NCBI GenBank assembly: GCA_964490895.1
Contig: CAZBEI010000034.1
Span: 1-28,909, forward strand
Source of the DNA: JACRAO01 sp964490895
GTDB lineage: Bacteria > Bdellovibrionota > UBA1018
Length of the DNA: 28,909 nucleotides
Direction: 5' to 3'
Shown: in pieces, positions 1-7,318 of the stretch
Layout of the letters: each line of letters begins with the position of its first letter
How positions within the stretch are numbered: the stretch's first letter is position 1
Notes under the pieces: model-generated
The model's input: only the letters and a program-made list of their open reading frames with translations
Databases searched by the model: none
Told to the model about the DNA's origin: nothing
Made by a program: the position numbers and the translations under genes

Positions 1-1
1 G

Positions 2-316
2 CCTGGCGAAGTAACTCAGGCTCAAAAACAGTTCTCAAGAAATGAAACATGGGTCCTCGAAAAAAAACGGCCTTATATTCCTGTTTCGATTCGTAACGAA
101 GTATCAAAAAAATCTCAAGACCAATGCACCTACATTTCACCAATTACAAAAGAGAGGTGTTCTGAGAAAAGATTTTTGCATGTAGAACACCGCGTGCCTT
201 TTGCTAAAGGAGGAAGCTCGCGACTCGAAAATTTGACTTTGCTCTGTGCCACCCATAACTGCCTCAGCGCAGTAGGACAGTTTGGGCTAAAGAAAATGCA
301 GTCTTATTTAAAATGA
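2..316 (+). CDS. HNH endonuclease, C-terminal part (cut by the window edge)
   Basis: The frame is open from the first bases and ends at TGA 314-316, giving 104 residues with no credible start, so the gene begins before the window. The visible part carries an HNH/treble-clef signature: a Cys in QCTYISP, a second Cys a few residues on (RCSEKRF), the segment VEHRVPFAKGGSS, the asparagine segment LENLTLLC and a final THN. This order (paired Cys, H-R-x-P, G-G, E-N-L, C-x-x-H-N) is typical of stand-alone HNH nucleases that cut DNA using one metal ion. The biological role is not visible; related proteins occur in defence, in mobile elements and as orphans. The gene converges on the small ORFs downstream: the -1 frame ORF on the other strand ends at 304, a 13-bp tail overlap. 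Confidence 0.8.
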   Translation, partial: PGEVTQAQKQFSRNETWVLEKKRPYIPVSIRNEVSKKSQDQCTYISPITKERCSEKRFLHVEHRVPFAKGGSSRLENLTLLCATHNCLSAVGQFGLKKMQSYLK

Positions 317-546
317 CTAGAGAAGACAGGAGTCAAAATATTTCCAGTTTCCCCTCCGGTGTCGTGATCATAATCCGTGAGATTGGCAAACATTGTCCCT
401 GAATAGTCCAAATGCTTTCTCACCTGCTCAGTGTCCTGAAGACCCAAAAAAATTATTCGATCTTTTTTAATTCTTTGTTTAACAGTTTTACCAAGTCGCC
501 AAAAGTTTTTTTTAGAAATATCTGTCTTTCTTTGTAGCGTTTCTTT
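304..546 (-). other. Open -1 frame continuing the small zeta-linked ORF (frameshifted gene or frameshift product)
   Basis: This frame is open from 546 to TAA 306-304 but has no start codon of its own near its 5' end (the only options are GTG at 423 and a late ATG). Its sequence looks like real protein, for example DRIIFLGLQDTEQVRKHLDY followed by an acidic glycine-containing stretch (DYDHDTGGETGNILTPVF). It is in the -1 frame relative to the 58-residue ORF at 629-453. The two overlap across CTA AAA AAA ACT, an A AAA AAA slippery run. A -1 slip there gives a single 108-residue protein: 41 residues from the first frame and 67 from the second. It could be a programmed frameshift, a phase-variable tract, a recent mutation or a sequencing error. 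Confidence 0.4.
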
Positions 547-629
547 TTATTGGCTACAATTTCAGGGAATCGATCTAAGGCTTTTTGGATATCTCTGAGA
601 AGTTTTTTTTCTTCAGACAGCGTTCCCAT
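453..629 (-). CDS. Small basic protein overlapping the zeta-toxin gene; candidate partner or antitoxin
   Basis: A 58-residue ORF too short for ordinary ORF callers. It starts at ATG 629-627, 17 nt before the stop of the zeta-toxin-like gene, with a good ribosome binding site (AAGGA, 7 nt upstream), so the two genes should be translationally coupled. The product is strongly charged and lysine-rich, predicted helical (MGTLSEEKKLLRDIQKALDR at the N-terminus) and ends in an amphipathic Leu/Lys helix. Zeta-type kinases are usually held inactive by a small helical protein encoded beside them, normally upstream, so the place suggests an antitoxin; this is inference and no epsilon-family motif was recognised. 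The frame crosses a run of eight A (513-506), where a -1 shift would join it to another open frame and give a 108-residue product. Confidence 0.5.
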   Translation of the reverse strand: MGTLSEEKKLLRDIQKALDRFPEIVANKKKRYKERQIFLKKTFGDLVKLLNKELKKIE

Positions 630-1218
630 TTTGTTTTCCTTTTAGGAATTTTGTTCCAAATTGTTTCTGTTCTTCTTGATTTAGATTTTCAAACGAATTT
701 TTAGAATATATGAGCCTAGGTTTGCTTTCTGTGTTGTCAAAAATGAACCAATGCTTACAAAAGTTTCTATAAAAACTCCAAAAATTATAAAAAGATCTGG
801 GAAATCGCCTCAAAACAACAGCCTTTGGCACGAAGTGTCCACCTGATTTGACTCGTGCTTTTATTCTTTTTAGATTTTCAGAAGCATTTTTTAGAAAAAT
901 AAAATAAATGGTAATTTTATAATTTTTTTGTTGTGCTTTTTGAAGTATGTGGATCCAAGTTTTTCCGGACAAAGTGCTTTCGAAGGAAAAACTTTCATTT
1001 TTTTCTAATGAAGTTTTAATAGCTTCGAGCATAATCCGACCCGCATGAAAAGCGGCTTTGTCTATGTCTAAGGGGGAGATGCCACTAGCGATCGTGTCAG
1101 AATTAATAAAAATAGAACTCCTGTTTTGTAAAAAAGATTCTGCAAAGGTTGTTTTTCCGCTTCCATTGGGCCCGGCGACAATCTGGAGGGTCCTTTTTTG
1201 AATAATTTTTTTCGTCAT
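613..1218 (-). CDS. Zeta-toxin-like P-loop kinase
   Basis: A 201-residue protein with an N-terminal Walker A motif GPNGSGKTT (residues about 16-24) preceded by a hydrophobic strand (TLQIVA). It continues with the INSD segment, an FHAGR/FESTLSG region and a basic arginine-rich stretch (RIKARVKSGGHFVPKAVVLRR), all in the order seen in short zeta-toxin family proteins. Members phosphorylate small molecules: the classic zeta and PezT toxins phosphorylate UDP-N-acetylglucosamine and block peptidoglycan synthesis. Whether this short member does the same is not shown. ATG 1218 is the natural start; an inverted repeat lies just upstream at 1235-1250. The stop overlaps the start of a small basic ORF, so this looks like a toxin-antitoxin style operon, with the reverse order from the usual antitoxin-first arrangement. 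The coding sequence is AT-rich. Confidence 0.8.
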   Translation of the reverse strand: MTKKIIQKRTLQIVAGPNGSGKTTFAESFLQNRSSIFINSDTIASGISPLDIDKAAFHAGRIMLEAIKTSLEKNESFSFESTLSGKTWIHILQKAQQKNYKITIYFIFLKNASENLKRIKARVKSGGHFVPKAVVLRRFPRSFYNFWSFYRNFCKHWFIFDNTESKPRLIYSKNSFENLNQEEQKQFGTKFLKGKQNGNAV

Positions 1219-1234
1219 TTTCAGCTCAACAGTA

Positions 1235-1250
1235 TCACATTAAAATGTGA
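1235..1250. promoter_or_regulatory. Inverted repeat upstream of the zeta-like gene, candidate operator
   Basis: TCACATT-AA-AATGTGA: perfect 7-bp arms around a 2-bp centre, ending 17 bp before the zeta-like start. A weak -10-like TAAAAT on the minus strand (1270-1265) would place the transcription start just upstream of it, so a bound protein could block the promoter. Autoregulation by the module is inferred from position only. Confidence 0.4.
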
Positions 1251-1295
1251 ATCACTAGATTCCCATTTTAGCATTTGATTTACAGATTGTTTTTC

Positions 1296-2189
1296 TTAGC
1301 TCTTTCGTGTCAGTGCAATGCCTGATAAGATGAGGGCTGCCCCCGAAACTTCGATCACGTCAGGCGGTTTGTTCAATATTAAAAAACTTAAGATCAAAGT
1401 ACTCACTGGGATGAGGTAGGTGACGGAGCTTGCAGGTACGGCTCCCCATTTGCGTATAAGATGATTATAAATTAAAAAGGCCAGAGTACTCGAACAAATT
1501 CCTAAATATAAAAGAGACACCAGAACGCGGGGGCGGAGTACTGTTTCTAAGTCAGGCTGTCCTTCGATGCTCAAAGATAAAATAAGAAGAACAACAGCAC
1601 TGGCAAAAAATTGCTGAAAAAGATATGAAAATTGATCAATATTTTTGTAGGCTGAAAAAATCCGCTTATTTAATAAAGTCCCTATTGCGTAAGAAATAGC
1701 CATGCCGGTGATCGCCAGTACCCCTAAGAGTTCTGAAGTCTTATTTTCGTGAGTCAGTCTAGGTAGAAAGATTAAGCAAACTCCAGATAAGCCCAATAAA
1801 ATACCTAGAATTTTATTGAAGTTTAATTTTTCCGAAGTTCGTAAAAACCAGGCTCCAATCACGAGAGTCCAGATGGGTACAGAAGCGTTTAGGATGCCTC
1901 CCACTGCTGCTGAGGCGTGTTTTTCTCCCCAAAAAATTAAGGCAAATGGCAATCCATGCGAAAAAAAACCTGCTAGCCATGCTTTTTTACATAAGCGAAT
2001 TGGCAACGAAAATTGTTTTTTTTGAACAAAAATGAGCAGCGAGAGTGTGCCGAGAGCAATAAAAATACGAAGACATCCTGCCTGCAGCGGTGGAAGAAGT
2101 TGGGCCACATCGTTGATTGCCAAAAAAGACCCTCCCCACAAAAGGCCAATCAGAACAAAGAGGAGTCCCTCGATTGTTTTTATGGACAA
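1296..2189 (-). CDS. EamA/DMT-family membrane transporter
   Basis: A 297-residue hydrophobic protein with about ten predicted membrane helices in two similar halves, the architecture of the drug/metabolite transporter superfamily (two EamA domains, usual length about 290-300). The first helix contains the family-typical GLLWGGSF, and the second half starts near residue 150 (VLAITGMAISYAIGTLLNKR) and includes SSTLAFLIYNHLIRKWGAVPAS, matching the conserved end of the second EamA repeat. It acts in the inner membrane as an exporter of small metabolites; the substrate cannot be told from sequence. The only usable start is TTG at 2189 because a TAG lies four codons upstream in frame. That start overlaps the end of a 40-codon upstream ORF, so translation may be coupled. 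The promoter at 2340-2312 is close to consensus. Confidence 0.9.
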   Translation of the reverse strand: MSIKTIEGLLFVLIGLLWGGSFLAINDVAQLLPPLQAGCLRIFIALGTLSLLIFVQKKQFSLPIRLCKKAWLAGFFSHGLPFALIFWGEKHASAAVGGILNASVPIWTLVIGAWFLRTSEKLNFNKILGILLGLSGVCLIFLPRLTHENKTSELLGVLAITGMAISYAIGTLLNKRIFSAYKNIDQFSYLFQQFFASAVVLLILSLSIEGQPDLETVLRPRVLVSLLYLGICSSTLAFLIYNHLIRKWGAVPASSVTYLIPVSTLILSFLILNKPPDVIEVSGAALILSGIALTRKS

Positions 2190-2302
2190 CGGCTCATCCT
2201 ACCATCAAGGCCCCCACTGTATAGGACGAGAACGGAACCTGAGTTATCTTTGGTGTTTAGGAGTTTTCGGCGTAGATCTGGGAAAGACGAGATTTGCTGC
2301 AT
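2180..2302 (-). CDS. 40-codon upstream ORF, nearly leaderless, overlapping the EamA start
   Basis: ATG 2302 lies only about 3 nt downstream of the transcription start expected from the promoter at 2340-2312, so the mRNA would be leaderless or almost so. The ORF ends at TAA 2182-2180, 10 nt inside the EamA gene. The middle reads SVLVLYSGGLDG, resembling the SGGxD PP-loop pyrophosphatase motif found at the N-terminus of QueC and related ATPases, but the ORF stops soon after, so this is either coincidence or a remnant. It could be a leader peptide that couples translation to the transporter. Existence as a translated gene is uncertain. Confidence 0.3.
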   Translation of the reverse strand: MQQISSFPDLRRKLLNTKDNSGSVLVLYSGGLDGRMSRCP

Positions 2303-2311
2303 AGCGTTATG

Positions 2312-2340
2312 TTTATAGAGGGGGCTGACCTGTTTGTCAA
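2312..2340 (-). promoter_or_regulatory. Near-consensus sigma70 promoter for the EamA transporter
   Basis: On the minus strand TTGACA (2340-2335), a 17-bp spacer and TATAAA (2317-2312): a perfect -35, ideal spacing and a five-of-six -10. The expected start is near 2305, leaving about 115 nt before the transporter start, occupied by the 40-codon upstream ORF. It is the strongest promoter seen in the window. Confidence 0.75.
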
Positions 2341-2401
2341 ACTATTATTGTCGGATATTTGCACTTCGAATAAAACGAGCGGAGTATTTCTATGTTCAGC
2401 T

Positions 2402-3148
2402 TTATTGCAAGATCTCTGCTTCTGTGGAATTCGGGGTGACTCCTGATTCTGGGATTTCGAAGGCTACCTCCTGCGGGTGAGATGAAATCTTAATAAAAGC
2501 TTTTATGTTTTCATTGTAGTGGTCCGGTTTTATAATTTTAATTCTTTCAATGGGTATAATCCCAGTTTCATCAAGTTTAGATTTTAATTCAAATTTATTT
2601 GCATAAACTGAAAAAATACGATCGGGCTGATTTCCTTCATTAGAAGATTGAACTAAAAAAACCTCTGGGCCATTTCCAAAAATAAAATTTGGATAATGCT
2701 GGATTGTGTTGCTATAGATTTTCACAACTTGCACGGGTACTTGAGAGGCAATAAATTTTTCGGTTCCATCTTTCATGCTTAGATTTTGATTTCGATAGAT
2801 AGCTGCTTTAAACAGAAGTTTATCGTTGAGGTTTGGCAATAGAGGGGAATTTGGAACGAGGATTTGTATTTCTCGTATGTATGCTTTTTTGTCTGCAGTG
2901 AGGATTTCTTTTACGAGCGAGTCGTATTTTTCATCTACTTTAATTTGCAAGAGGGTGTCTATTTTTCCTCTTTCGCTCAAAGAGAAATGAGCTAGAAAAA
3001 TTTCATTTCTTCCAAAAATAATGTAATGTTCTGTTTGTTCTTTTTTTTCCTCTGCTAGAGCGGAGGGAACAAAACAATGCTCAGCTAAAACTATTGATAA
3101 AACAACTAAACTCAGAGTGCCTTTTGTAAGGGCTTTCCACACACACAC
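2402..3148 (-). CDS. Exported protein of unknown function
   Basis: About 248 residues from the chosen GTG 3148, which gives a well-shaped signal peptide: short basic start (VWKALTKG), hydrophobic core TLSLVVLSIVLA, and a likely cleavage after PSALA. An alternative TTG at 3184 adds 12 residues. The frame stays open to 3364, but a start that far up would run through the signal-peptide region of the divergent gamma-glutamyltransferase and is unlikely. The mature part has no Cys-rich or catalytic motif that I recognise; it alternates strand-like segments (IREIQILVPNSPLL, VQVVKIYSNTI, IERIKIIKPDHY) and probably folds as a beta-rich periplasmic domain. It stands alone on its strand, next to the EamA promoter. 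No function is proposed. Confidence 0.7.
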   Translation of the reverse strand: MCVWKALTKGTLSLVVLSIVLAEHCFVPSALAEEKKEQTEHYIIFGRNEIFLAHFSLSERGKIDTLLQIKVDEKYDSLVKEILTADKKAYIREIQILVPNSPLLPNLNDKLLFKAAIYRNQNLSMKDGTEKFIASQVPVQVVKIYSNTIQHYPNFIFGNGPEVFLVQSSNEGNQPDRIFSVYANKFELKSKLDETGIIPIERIKIIKPDHYNENIKAFIKISSHPQEVAFEIPESGVTPNSTEAEILQ

Positions 3149-3248
3149 GAGGGACTTTTTAACATAGCTTAGCGCATTGCGCAACGGTGAATCACTCAGT
3201 AGCCAATCCAACAAAAATGAAGTAATGAAGCTAAAAAGGGGGGCTGCA

Positions 3249-4958
3249 ATGTTTAACCAGTTTAAGTTCATTTCCATTTTGTTTTTTTCATTCCTTTCTT
3301 GGATGCAAACAGAGCCTGTACACTCTGAAACTCGGTTCCAGGCCATCGCTGGGACCAAGGGCATGGTGGTTTCTGACGATGAGAATGCATCGGCGTGGGG
3401 AGTTGAGATTTTGCGTCAAGGGGGCAATGCCATAGATGCAGCAGTGGCTACCGCTTTTTATCTTTCTGTCAGCCGTCCTCATTATGCTGCGCTTGGAGGC
3501 GGTGGTTTTTTGCTCTATTGCCCGGCTCCGAAGCCTAAAAAATCTGCCTGCACAGTGATTGATTATCGCGAGCAAGCCCCTCTCAAAGCGCACTCTGATT
3601 TTTATATGCGAAATGGAAAAGCCAATACTGATTTGTCTCAAGATGGGCCCTTGGCCTCAGGAGTGCCGGGGGTTGCGGCTGGATTATTTTTGGCATTAGA
3701 AAAATTTGGAACTTTGAAGCGCCAAAAAATTTTGAGCAAGCCTATAGAGGTCGCAAAAAATGGATTTCGAGTTACGGGATATACAGAAAATGCAATTGTG
3801 GAACGCTGGGAGGCTTTTAACCCAGAAGCTAAAAAAATATTTGGTTGCAGTGGCAAGCCCTGCTCTCCGGGAATGTTGCTCAAACAACCTGATCTGGCCA
3901 AAGTTTTAGAAACGCTCTCTCAAAAAGGGGTACAAGGGTTTTATAAAGGCTGGGTCGCCGAAAAAATTGAACATGGATTTCAAAAAGCAGGTGGGGTGAT
4001 TACAAAAGAGGACTTGTTGCAATACCAACCCAAAGTGAGAGAGCCAGTAGGGTGGGCATCTCAAGACTATGAGATTGTTTCGATGCCTCCTCCATCGGCG
4101 GGAGGAACGCTTATTTTGCAAATGTTTCAATATGCAAATCAGGCACAAGCGCAAGGAGCTTTTCAAAACGGACTAAACTCTGCTCAAAGCATTCATGCGA
4201 CTACCCATGCCATGAGCCTGGCTTTTTCAGACCGAGCTTATTATTTTGGTGATCCTGATTTTGTCCATGTGCCACTTTCAAACTTACTTGACCCAAAGTA
4301 TTTATCAAAACGTTGGGAGAGTTTTAGTCCAAGGCGGGCAAACCTGCCAGAAAGTCATGGTGAAATAAAAGAAGGCCAAAATACGACGCATTTTTCTATC
4401 ATCGATCGCCATGGAAATGCAGTGGCCATTACAACCACCGTCAATGATCATTTTGGATCTGGTTTTGTCCCTCCTGGAACGGGCATTGTGATGAATGACG
4501 AAATGGATGATTTTAGTTTAGACCTGGGAGTGCCCAATATGTATGGCCTGGTGGGCCAAAAGGCAAATGCCATTGAGCCTAAAAAAAGGCCACTCAGTTC
4601 CATGTCTCCAACCATTGTGAGAGACCCAAAGGGCAATGCCATGGTTGTCATTGGAGCGCAAGGTGGTCCTAAGATTACCACTTCTGTTTTTCTCTCCCTA
4701 TGGAATCATCTTTATTACAAGATGTCGCTTGCAGACTCTGTGATTGCTCCCCGATTTCATCACCAGTGGTCTCCAAAAGAACTCATGCTCGAAAAAGACG
4801 GGTTTTCGTACGAGACAAAAGAAGCACTTAAAAACTTAGGCTACACCTTAAAAGAAGTTGGGACGGTTGGAAAAATCCATGCCCTAGAGCGATTGCCCAG
4901 TGGGAGGGTGCTTGGAGTTTCTGACCCCCGAGCCGAAGGCGCCGCCGTGGCAGAGTAG
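3249..4958 (+). CDS. ggt: Gamma-glutamyltransferase precursor
   Basis: A 569-residue precursor that transfers or hydrolyses the gamma-glutamyl group of glutathione and related peptides in the periplasm. ATG 3249 is chosen over upstream in-frame starts because it has a strong ribosome binding site (AAGGGGGG) and opens a signal peptide (FKFISILFFSFLSW, cleavage near VHS). Family landmarks follow in order: GGNAIDAAVATAF, the glycine-rich GGGGFLL, then GQNTTHFSIID, in which the first Thr (about residue 379) is the expected autocleavage site and nucleophile that splits the chain into large and small subunits, then the GTGIVMNDEMDDFS and PLSSMSPTIV segments of the small subunit. The usual GSPGG substrate loop reads GAQGGPKITT here. 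Length is normal. It converges on the VWA lipoprotein with a single base between the two stop codons. Confidence 0.95.
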   Translation: MFNQFKFISILFFSFLSWMQTEPVHSETRFQAIAGTKGMVVSDDENASAWGVEILRQGGNAIDAAVATAFYLSVSRPHYAALGGGGFLLYCPAPKPKKSACTVIDYREQAPLKAHSDFYMRNGKANTDLSQDGPLASGVPGVAAGLFLALEKFGTLKRQKILSKPIEVAKNGFRVTGYTENAIVERWEAFNPEAKKIFGCSGKPCSPGMLLKQPDLAKVLETLSQKGVQGFYKGWVAEKIEHGFQKAGGVITKEDLLQYQPKVREPVGWASQDYEIVSMPPPSAGGTLILQMFQYANQAQAQGAFQNGLNSAQSIHATTHAMSLAFSDRAYYFGDPDFVHVPLSNLLDPKYLSKRWESFSPRRANLPESHGEIKEGQNTTHFSIIDRHGNAVAITTTVNDHFGSGFVPPGTGIVMNDEMDDFSLDLGVPNMYGLVGQKANAIEPKKRPLSSMSPTIVRDPKGNAMVVIGAQGGPKITTSVFLSLWNHLYYKMSLADSVIAPRFHHQWSPKELMLEKDGFSYETKEALKNLGYTLKEVGTVGKIHALERLPSGRVLGVSDPRAEGAAVAE

Positions 4959-4959
4959 G

Positions 4960-6234
4960 CTACCGATCAGAATTTTTTACGCCTTTGGGAGTAAACGTCA
5001 CTGTCGCTGTATCATCACCCACGAGTTTTGCGCTTCCGTGCAGTTCGATTGCAAAAGCAGAAATAAAATCTAGAGGATAGGGGGACTCAATGGCAAAGTC
5101 ATTGACAAGGCCTGCAAAGGTCCAGCCATTGACAGAGCTATTTGCCAGAGTGATCGCTTGATTTTCATTTCCATTCACAAATTTTGTTACAATAATCGAA
5201 GACTCATTGGGCTCTTGATCGAGCGGAATGTATTTTTGAATTTTCTTCAATCTTTGCACTTCCAAATCACTGGCAAGTGCGTCGATGAAAAGAGAGATCG
5301 AGTCTCTGCAGATATCAAACGAAATGGTTTTATTGCTAAACGCACCTGCAAAATCTCTATACCGAGCTCCATCAAAGGCAATGGAGTTGGTTTGTCCTCT
5401 GCACGATCTTGTAAATTGGGAGGCGACTGCCGCAAATGCCCGGATAGGCGCCGTGGAGTTTATAGAATTTAATTTCTTAAAATTAATAAACTCTGTTTGT
5501 ATGCTTGCTAAACTTGAGTTGTAATTTTGAAATGAGACCGCTCCAGTGATTTCGCAATAGTCAACATACTCTGCTGTGGCAGCTTCTAAGGCAGATTGTA
5601 TGGGCTGGCCTGTCGTGCGGTTACACAGATTGACTCTTGAGGTGTCCTTTCCGTTGCCTACAATGACAATGACTAAAAGTGCATCTCGTCTCACAAATCC
5701 TGTGCCCGGTGTCAGTTGAGTGAGAGAGTCTAAAATATTTTGAAGTCCTTTTTCGTTTCCACCTTGGCTATTTGAAAATAAAGACGAGCTTAAAAATTGT
5801 GTAAAACTTTGGGCAGAACGAAGTCTGCTTATATTAATATCTGCCTGAGCTGGGGCTCCCGGATAGGGAGGAGTCCAGTCACTCCCCCAGCTTGGATCAA
5901 AGTGAGAGGCAGCAATTTGAGAAAAACTTCGGAGTGAGGTGAGAGGAGTCACTGCAAAGTGATAGTCCCAGCCCTTGTTTTCTAGATCTTGTAAGAATTG
6001 AGGGAACTGGGTTTGGATAGCGGGAAACAGTTCGGACATGGATCCCGTGTCGTCCTCAGCTAATAAAATGTCTACTTTAGGGGGGATGGAGAAACTCCCT
6101 GGAGCTTTTTGAAATTTTTTTGAGTTTGCAGCATTGAACTCTTGTCTGCCACATCCGAGTAAAGCTATAAGGAGACCTGCAACCAAGGCCAGCAATAAAT
6201 GTGATTTTTTAGGTCTTTGAGTATGTTTCCTCAC
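4960..6234 (-). CDS. Lipoprotein with a von Willebrand factor A-like domain
   Basis: A 424-residue protein from GTG 6234. This start is preferred to GTG 6291 because AAGGAGG lies 12 nt upstream and the product then begins with a textbook lipoprotein signal: RKHTQRPKKSHLLLALVAG, then LLIALLGC with the lipidated Cys at about residue 28. The mature protein starts a VWA fold at once: VDILLAEDDTGSM (residues about 54-66), a DxTxS variant of the metal-ion-dependent adhesion site, followed by an amphipathic helix and DYHFAVTPL. A second conserved-looking block, RRDALLVIVIVG, matches the third VWA strand. Such proteins bind ligands or partner proteins at the cell envelope. The last 100 residues (VNGWTFAGLVNDFAIESPYP onward) form a separate beta-rich domain. 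Function beyond adhesion or scaffolding is unknown. Confidence 0.85.
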   Translation of the reverse strand: MRKHTQRPKKSHLLLALVAGLLIALLGCGRQEFNAANSKKFQKAPGSFSIPPKVDILLAEDDTGSMSELFPAIQTQFPQFLQDLENKGWDYHFAVTPLTSLRSFSQIAASHFDPSWGSDWTPPYPGAPAQADINISRLRSAQSFTQFLSSSLFSNSQGGNEKGLQNILDSLTQLTPGTGFVRRDALLVIVIVGNGKDTSRVNLCNRTTGQPIQSALEAATAEYVDYCEITGAVSFQNYNSSLASIQTEFINFKKLNSINSTAPIRAFAAVASQFTRSCRGQTNSIAFDGARYRDFAGAFSNKTISFDICRDSISLFIDALASDLEVQRLKKIQKYIPLDQEPNESSIIVTKFVNGNENQAITLANSSVNGWTFAGLVNDFAIESPYPLDFISAFAIELHGSAKLVGDDTATVTFTPKGVKNSDR

Positions 6235-6328
6235 GGCGTTCTCACGCCTCCTTGAGGAGAAATAGAGCAAGGGGAGTGCCAAATCTGACACAATTGGTAA
6301 TATTTTTTTTATTCAATTGTTTCAATAT

Positions 6329-6358
6329 GTTATAAGTGGACTAAGGGCTGACACTCAA
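6329..6358 (-). promoter_or_regulatory. Candidate promoter for the VWA lipoprotein
   Basis: Minus strand TTGAGT (6358-6353), an 18-bp spacer and TATAAC (6334-6329). The expected start near 6322 leaves about 88 nt before the GTG start. The -35 overlaps the left arm of the inverted repeat at 6354-6391. Confidence 0.45.
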
Positions 6359-6391
6359 GTTCTTTAGTTCACAAAATAGTTTTAACTTGAG
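6354..6391. promoter_or_regulatory. Inverted repeat between the divergent lipoprotein and GYF/PilZ genes
   Basis: CTCAAGTT (6354-6361) and AACTTGAG (6384-6391) are perfect 8-bp arms 22 bp apart in the only divergent promoter region between 5 and 7 kb. The left arm covers the proposed -35 of the lipoprotein gene. A protein binding both half-sites could control both directions; the regulator is unknown. Confidence 0.4.
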
Positions 6392-6444
6392 ACGTATGTC
6401 AAAAATTTAGACAGATTGCACGGATCGGAGATAAACTTTAAGTT

Positions 6445-7314
6445 ATGGAAAATCGAGGCAAAATCTTATTTGAAGAAGACACTTTTCCAGCTTGGTACCT
6501 GGCTTCTGGAGATCAATGGATGGGTCCGCTCACCGTTTCGGATGTGTATGAAAAAATTATACACCACGAAGCTTCTTGGGCAGATTACTTATGGAAACTA
6601 GGCTGCTCCGAATGGGAGAGGGCTTGTGAATCAAAAATTTTTCAGACATTGGTTCCAAAAGAGCCCTCTCGTGAGGTTCAAGCTAAAGTTAAAAAATTGG
6701 CTTCTCCGAGCGTTTCTTTGCCAAGTATAGGTTTAGGAGAAAAGCCGAGAGAAAAAAATTCTAAAAAAGAATGGTTTGTGCATCAGGGGGGAGCTCAGTA
6801 TGGCCCCTTTTCTTTTGGAGAGATTGGGCGGTTACTTCTCGTTGGAAAAATTCCGCTAAAGTCTTATTTGTGGAAAGATGGGATGCCCAGTTGGGAAAGT
6901 TTAGAAAAAATTCGAGAATTTCATGAATCTGTTACAAACGCCAAAAAAAATTCCAATGGAAAGCTGAGTGCACAAAAGAAACAAAAACTAGACTTGAGGG
7001 GGGCCCCGAGGAGACCGCTCGTTGCGCGAATTTTTTTGACCCATCAAGATTCCGTGATTGTTGCTGTATGTCGTGATATCAGCGTTGGGGGAATGCAGGT
7101 GTTGACCGATCGGGTTCCTGGAAAGGAAGGAGCCAGGATTAAAATGAACGTCAGTCCATCGGGGGATTCAAAAGGTTATCGCATTCAACCTTTTGTGGCT
7201 GAGGGAGTGATTGTCAGAGTATTGGAGGATCAGTGTGGCTTTAGCTTCAGATTTGAAAAACTTCCAGACCGGGCCAGAAGAGCCATCCAAAATTATATCG
7301 AAGAATCGAATTGA
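6445..7314 (+). CDS. Two GYF_2 domains plus a PilZ domain, probable cyclic-di-GMP effector
   Basis: A 289-residue soluble protein. Residues about 13-70 (WYLASGDQWMGPLTV, then YLWKLGCSEWE) and about 109-160 (WFVHQGGAQYGPFSF, then YLWKDGMPSWESL) are two GYF_2 (DUF4339) repeats, modules that bind peptides or membrane-associated partners. Residues about 183-288 form a PilZ domain: RGAPRRPLVARIF supplies the RxxxR end and DISVGGMQV the D/NxSxxG motif that together bind cyclic di-GMP. The protein thus probably links cyclic di-GMP levels to a binding partner, for example in motility or surface behaviour. A GGAG lies 14 nt before the ATG, longer than usual. It starts a likely operon: the hydrolase begins 4 nt after its stop and pyrE overlaps the hydrolase. 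GYF-PilZ combinations are typical of Bdellovibrio-group bacteria. Confidence 0.9.
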   Translation: MENRGKILFEEDTFPAWYLASGDQWMGPLTVSDVYEKIIHHEASWADYLWKLGCSEWERACESKIFQTLVPKEPSREVQAKVKKLASPSVSLPSIGLGEKPREKNSKKEWFVHQGGAQYGPFSFGEIGRLLLVGKIPLKSYLWKDGMPSWESLEKIREFHESVTNAKKNSNGKLSAQKKQKLDLRGAPRRPLVARIFLTHQDSVIVAVCRDISVGGMQVLTDRVPGKEGARIKMNVSPSGDSKGYRIQPFVAEGVIVRVLEDQCGFSFRFEKLPDRARRAIQNYIEESN

Positions 7315-7318
7315 ATCT

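Noticed and set aside
2256..2302. SGGLDG in the upstream ORF as a functional QueC or PP-loop gene
   Set aside because: Only about 11 residues match and the ORF ends right after the motif; at most a remnant, so no gene name is given.
3172..3182. GCGCA-T-TGCGC palindrome between the exported unknown gene and ggt
   Set aside because: Only 5-bp arms; too short to separate from chance, although it lies in the divergent promoter region.
3177..3248. Longer N-terminus for gamma-glutamyltransferase
   Set aside because: The extension has no ribosome binding site and would displace the signal peptide that begins cleanly at 3249.
6416..6601. 61-codon ORF overlapping the GYF/PilZ start in another frame
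   Set aside because: It overlaps a gene with clear domains, has no support of its own and is a frame shadow.
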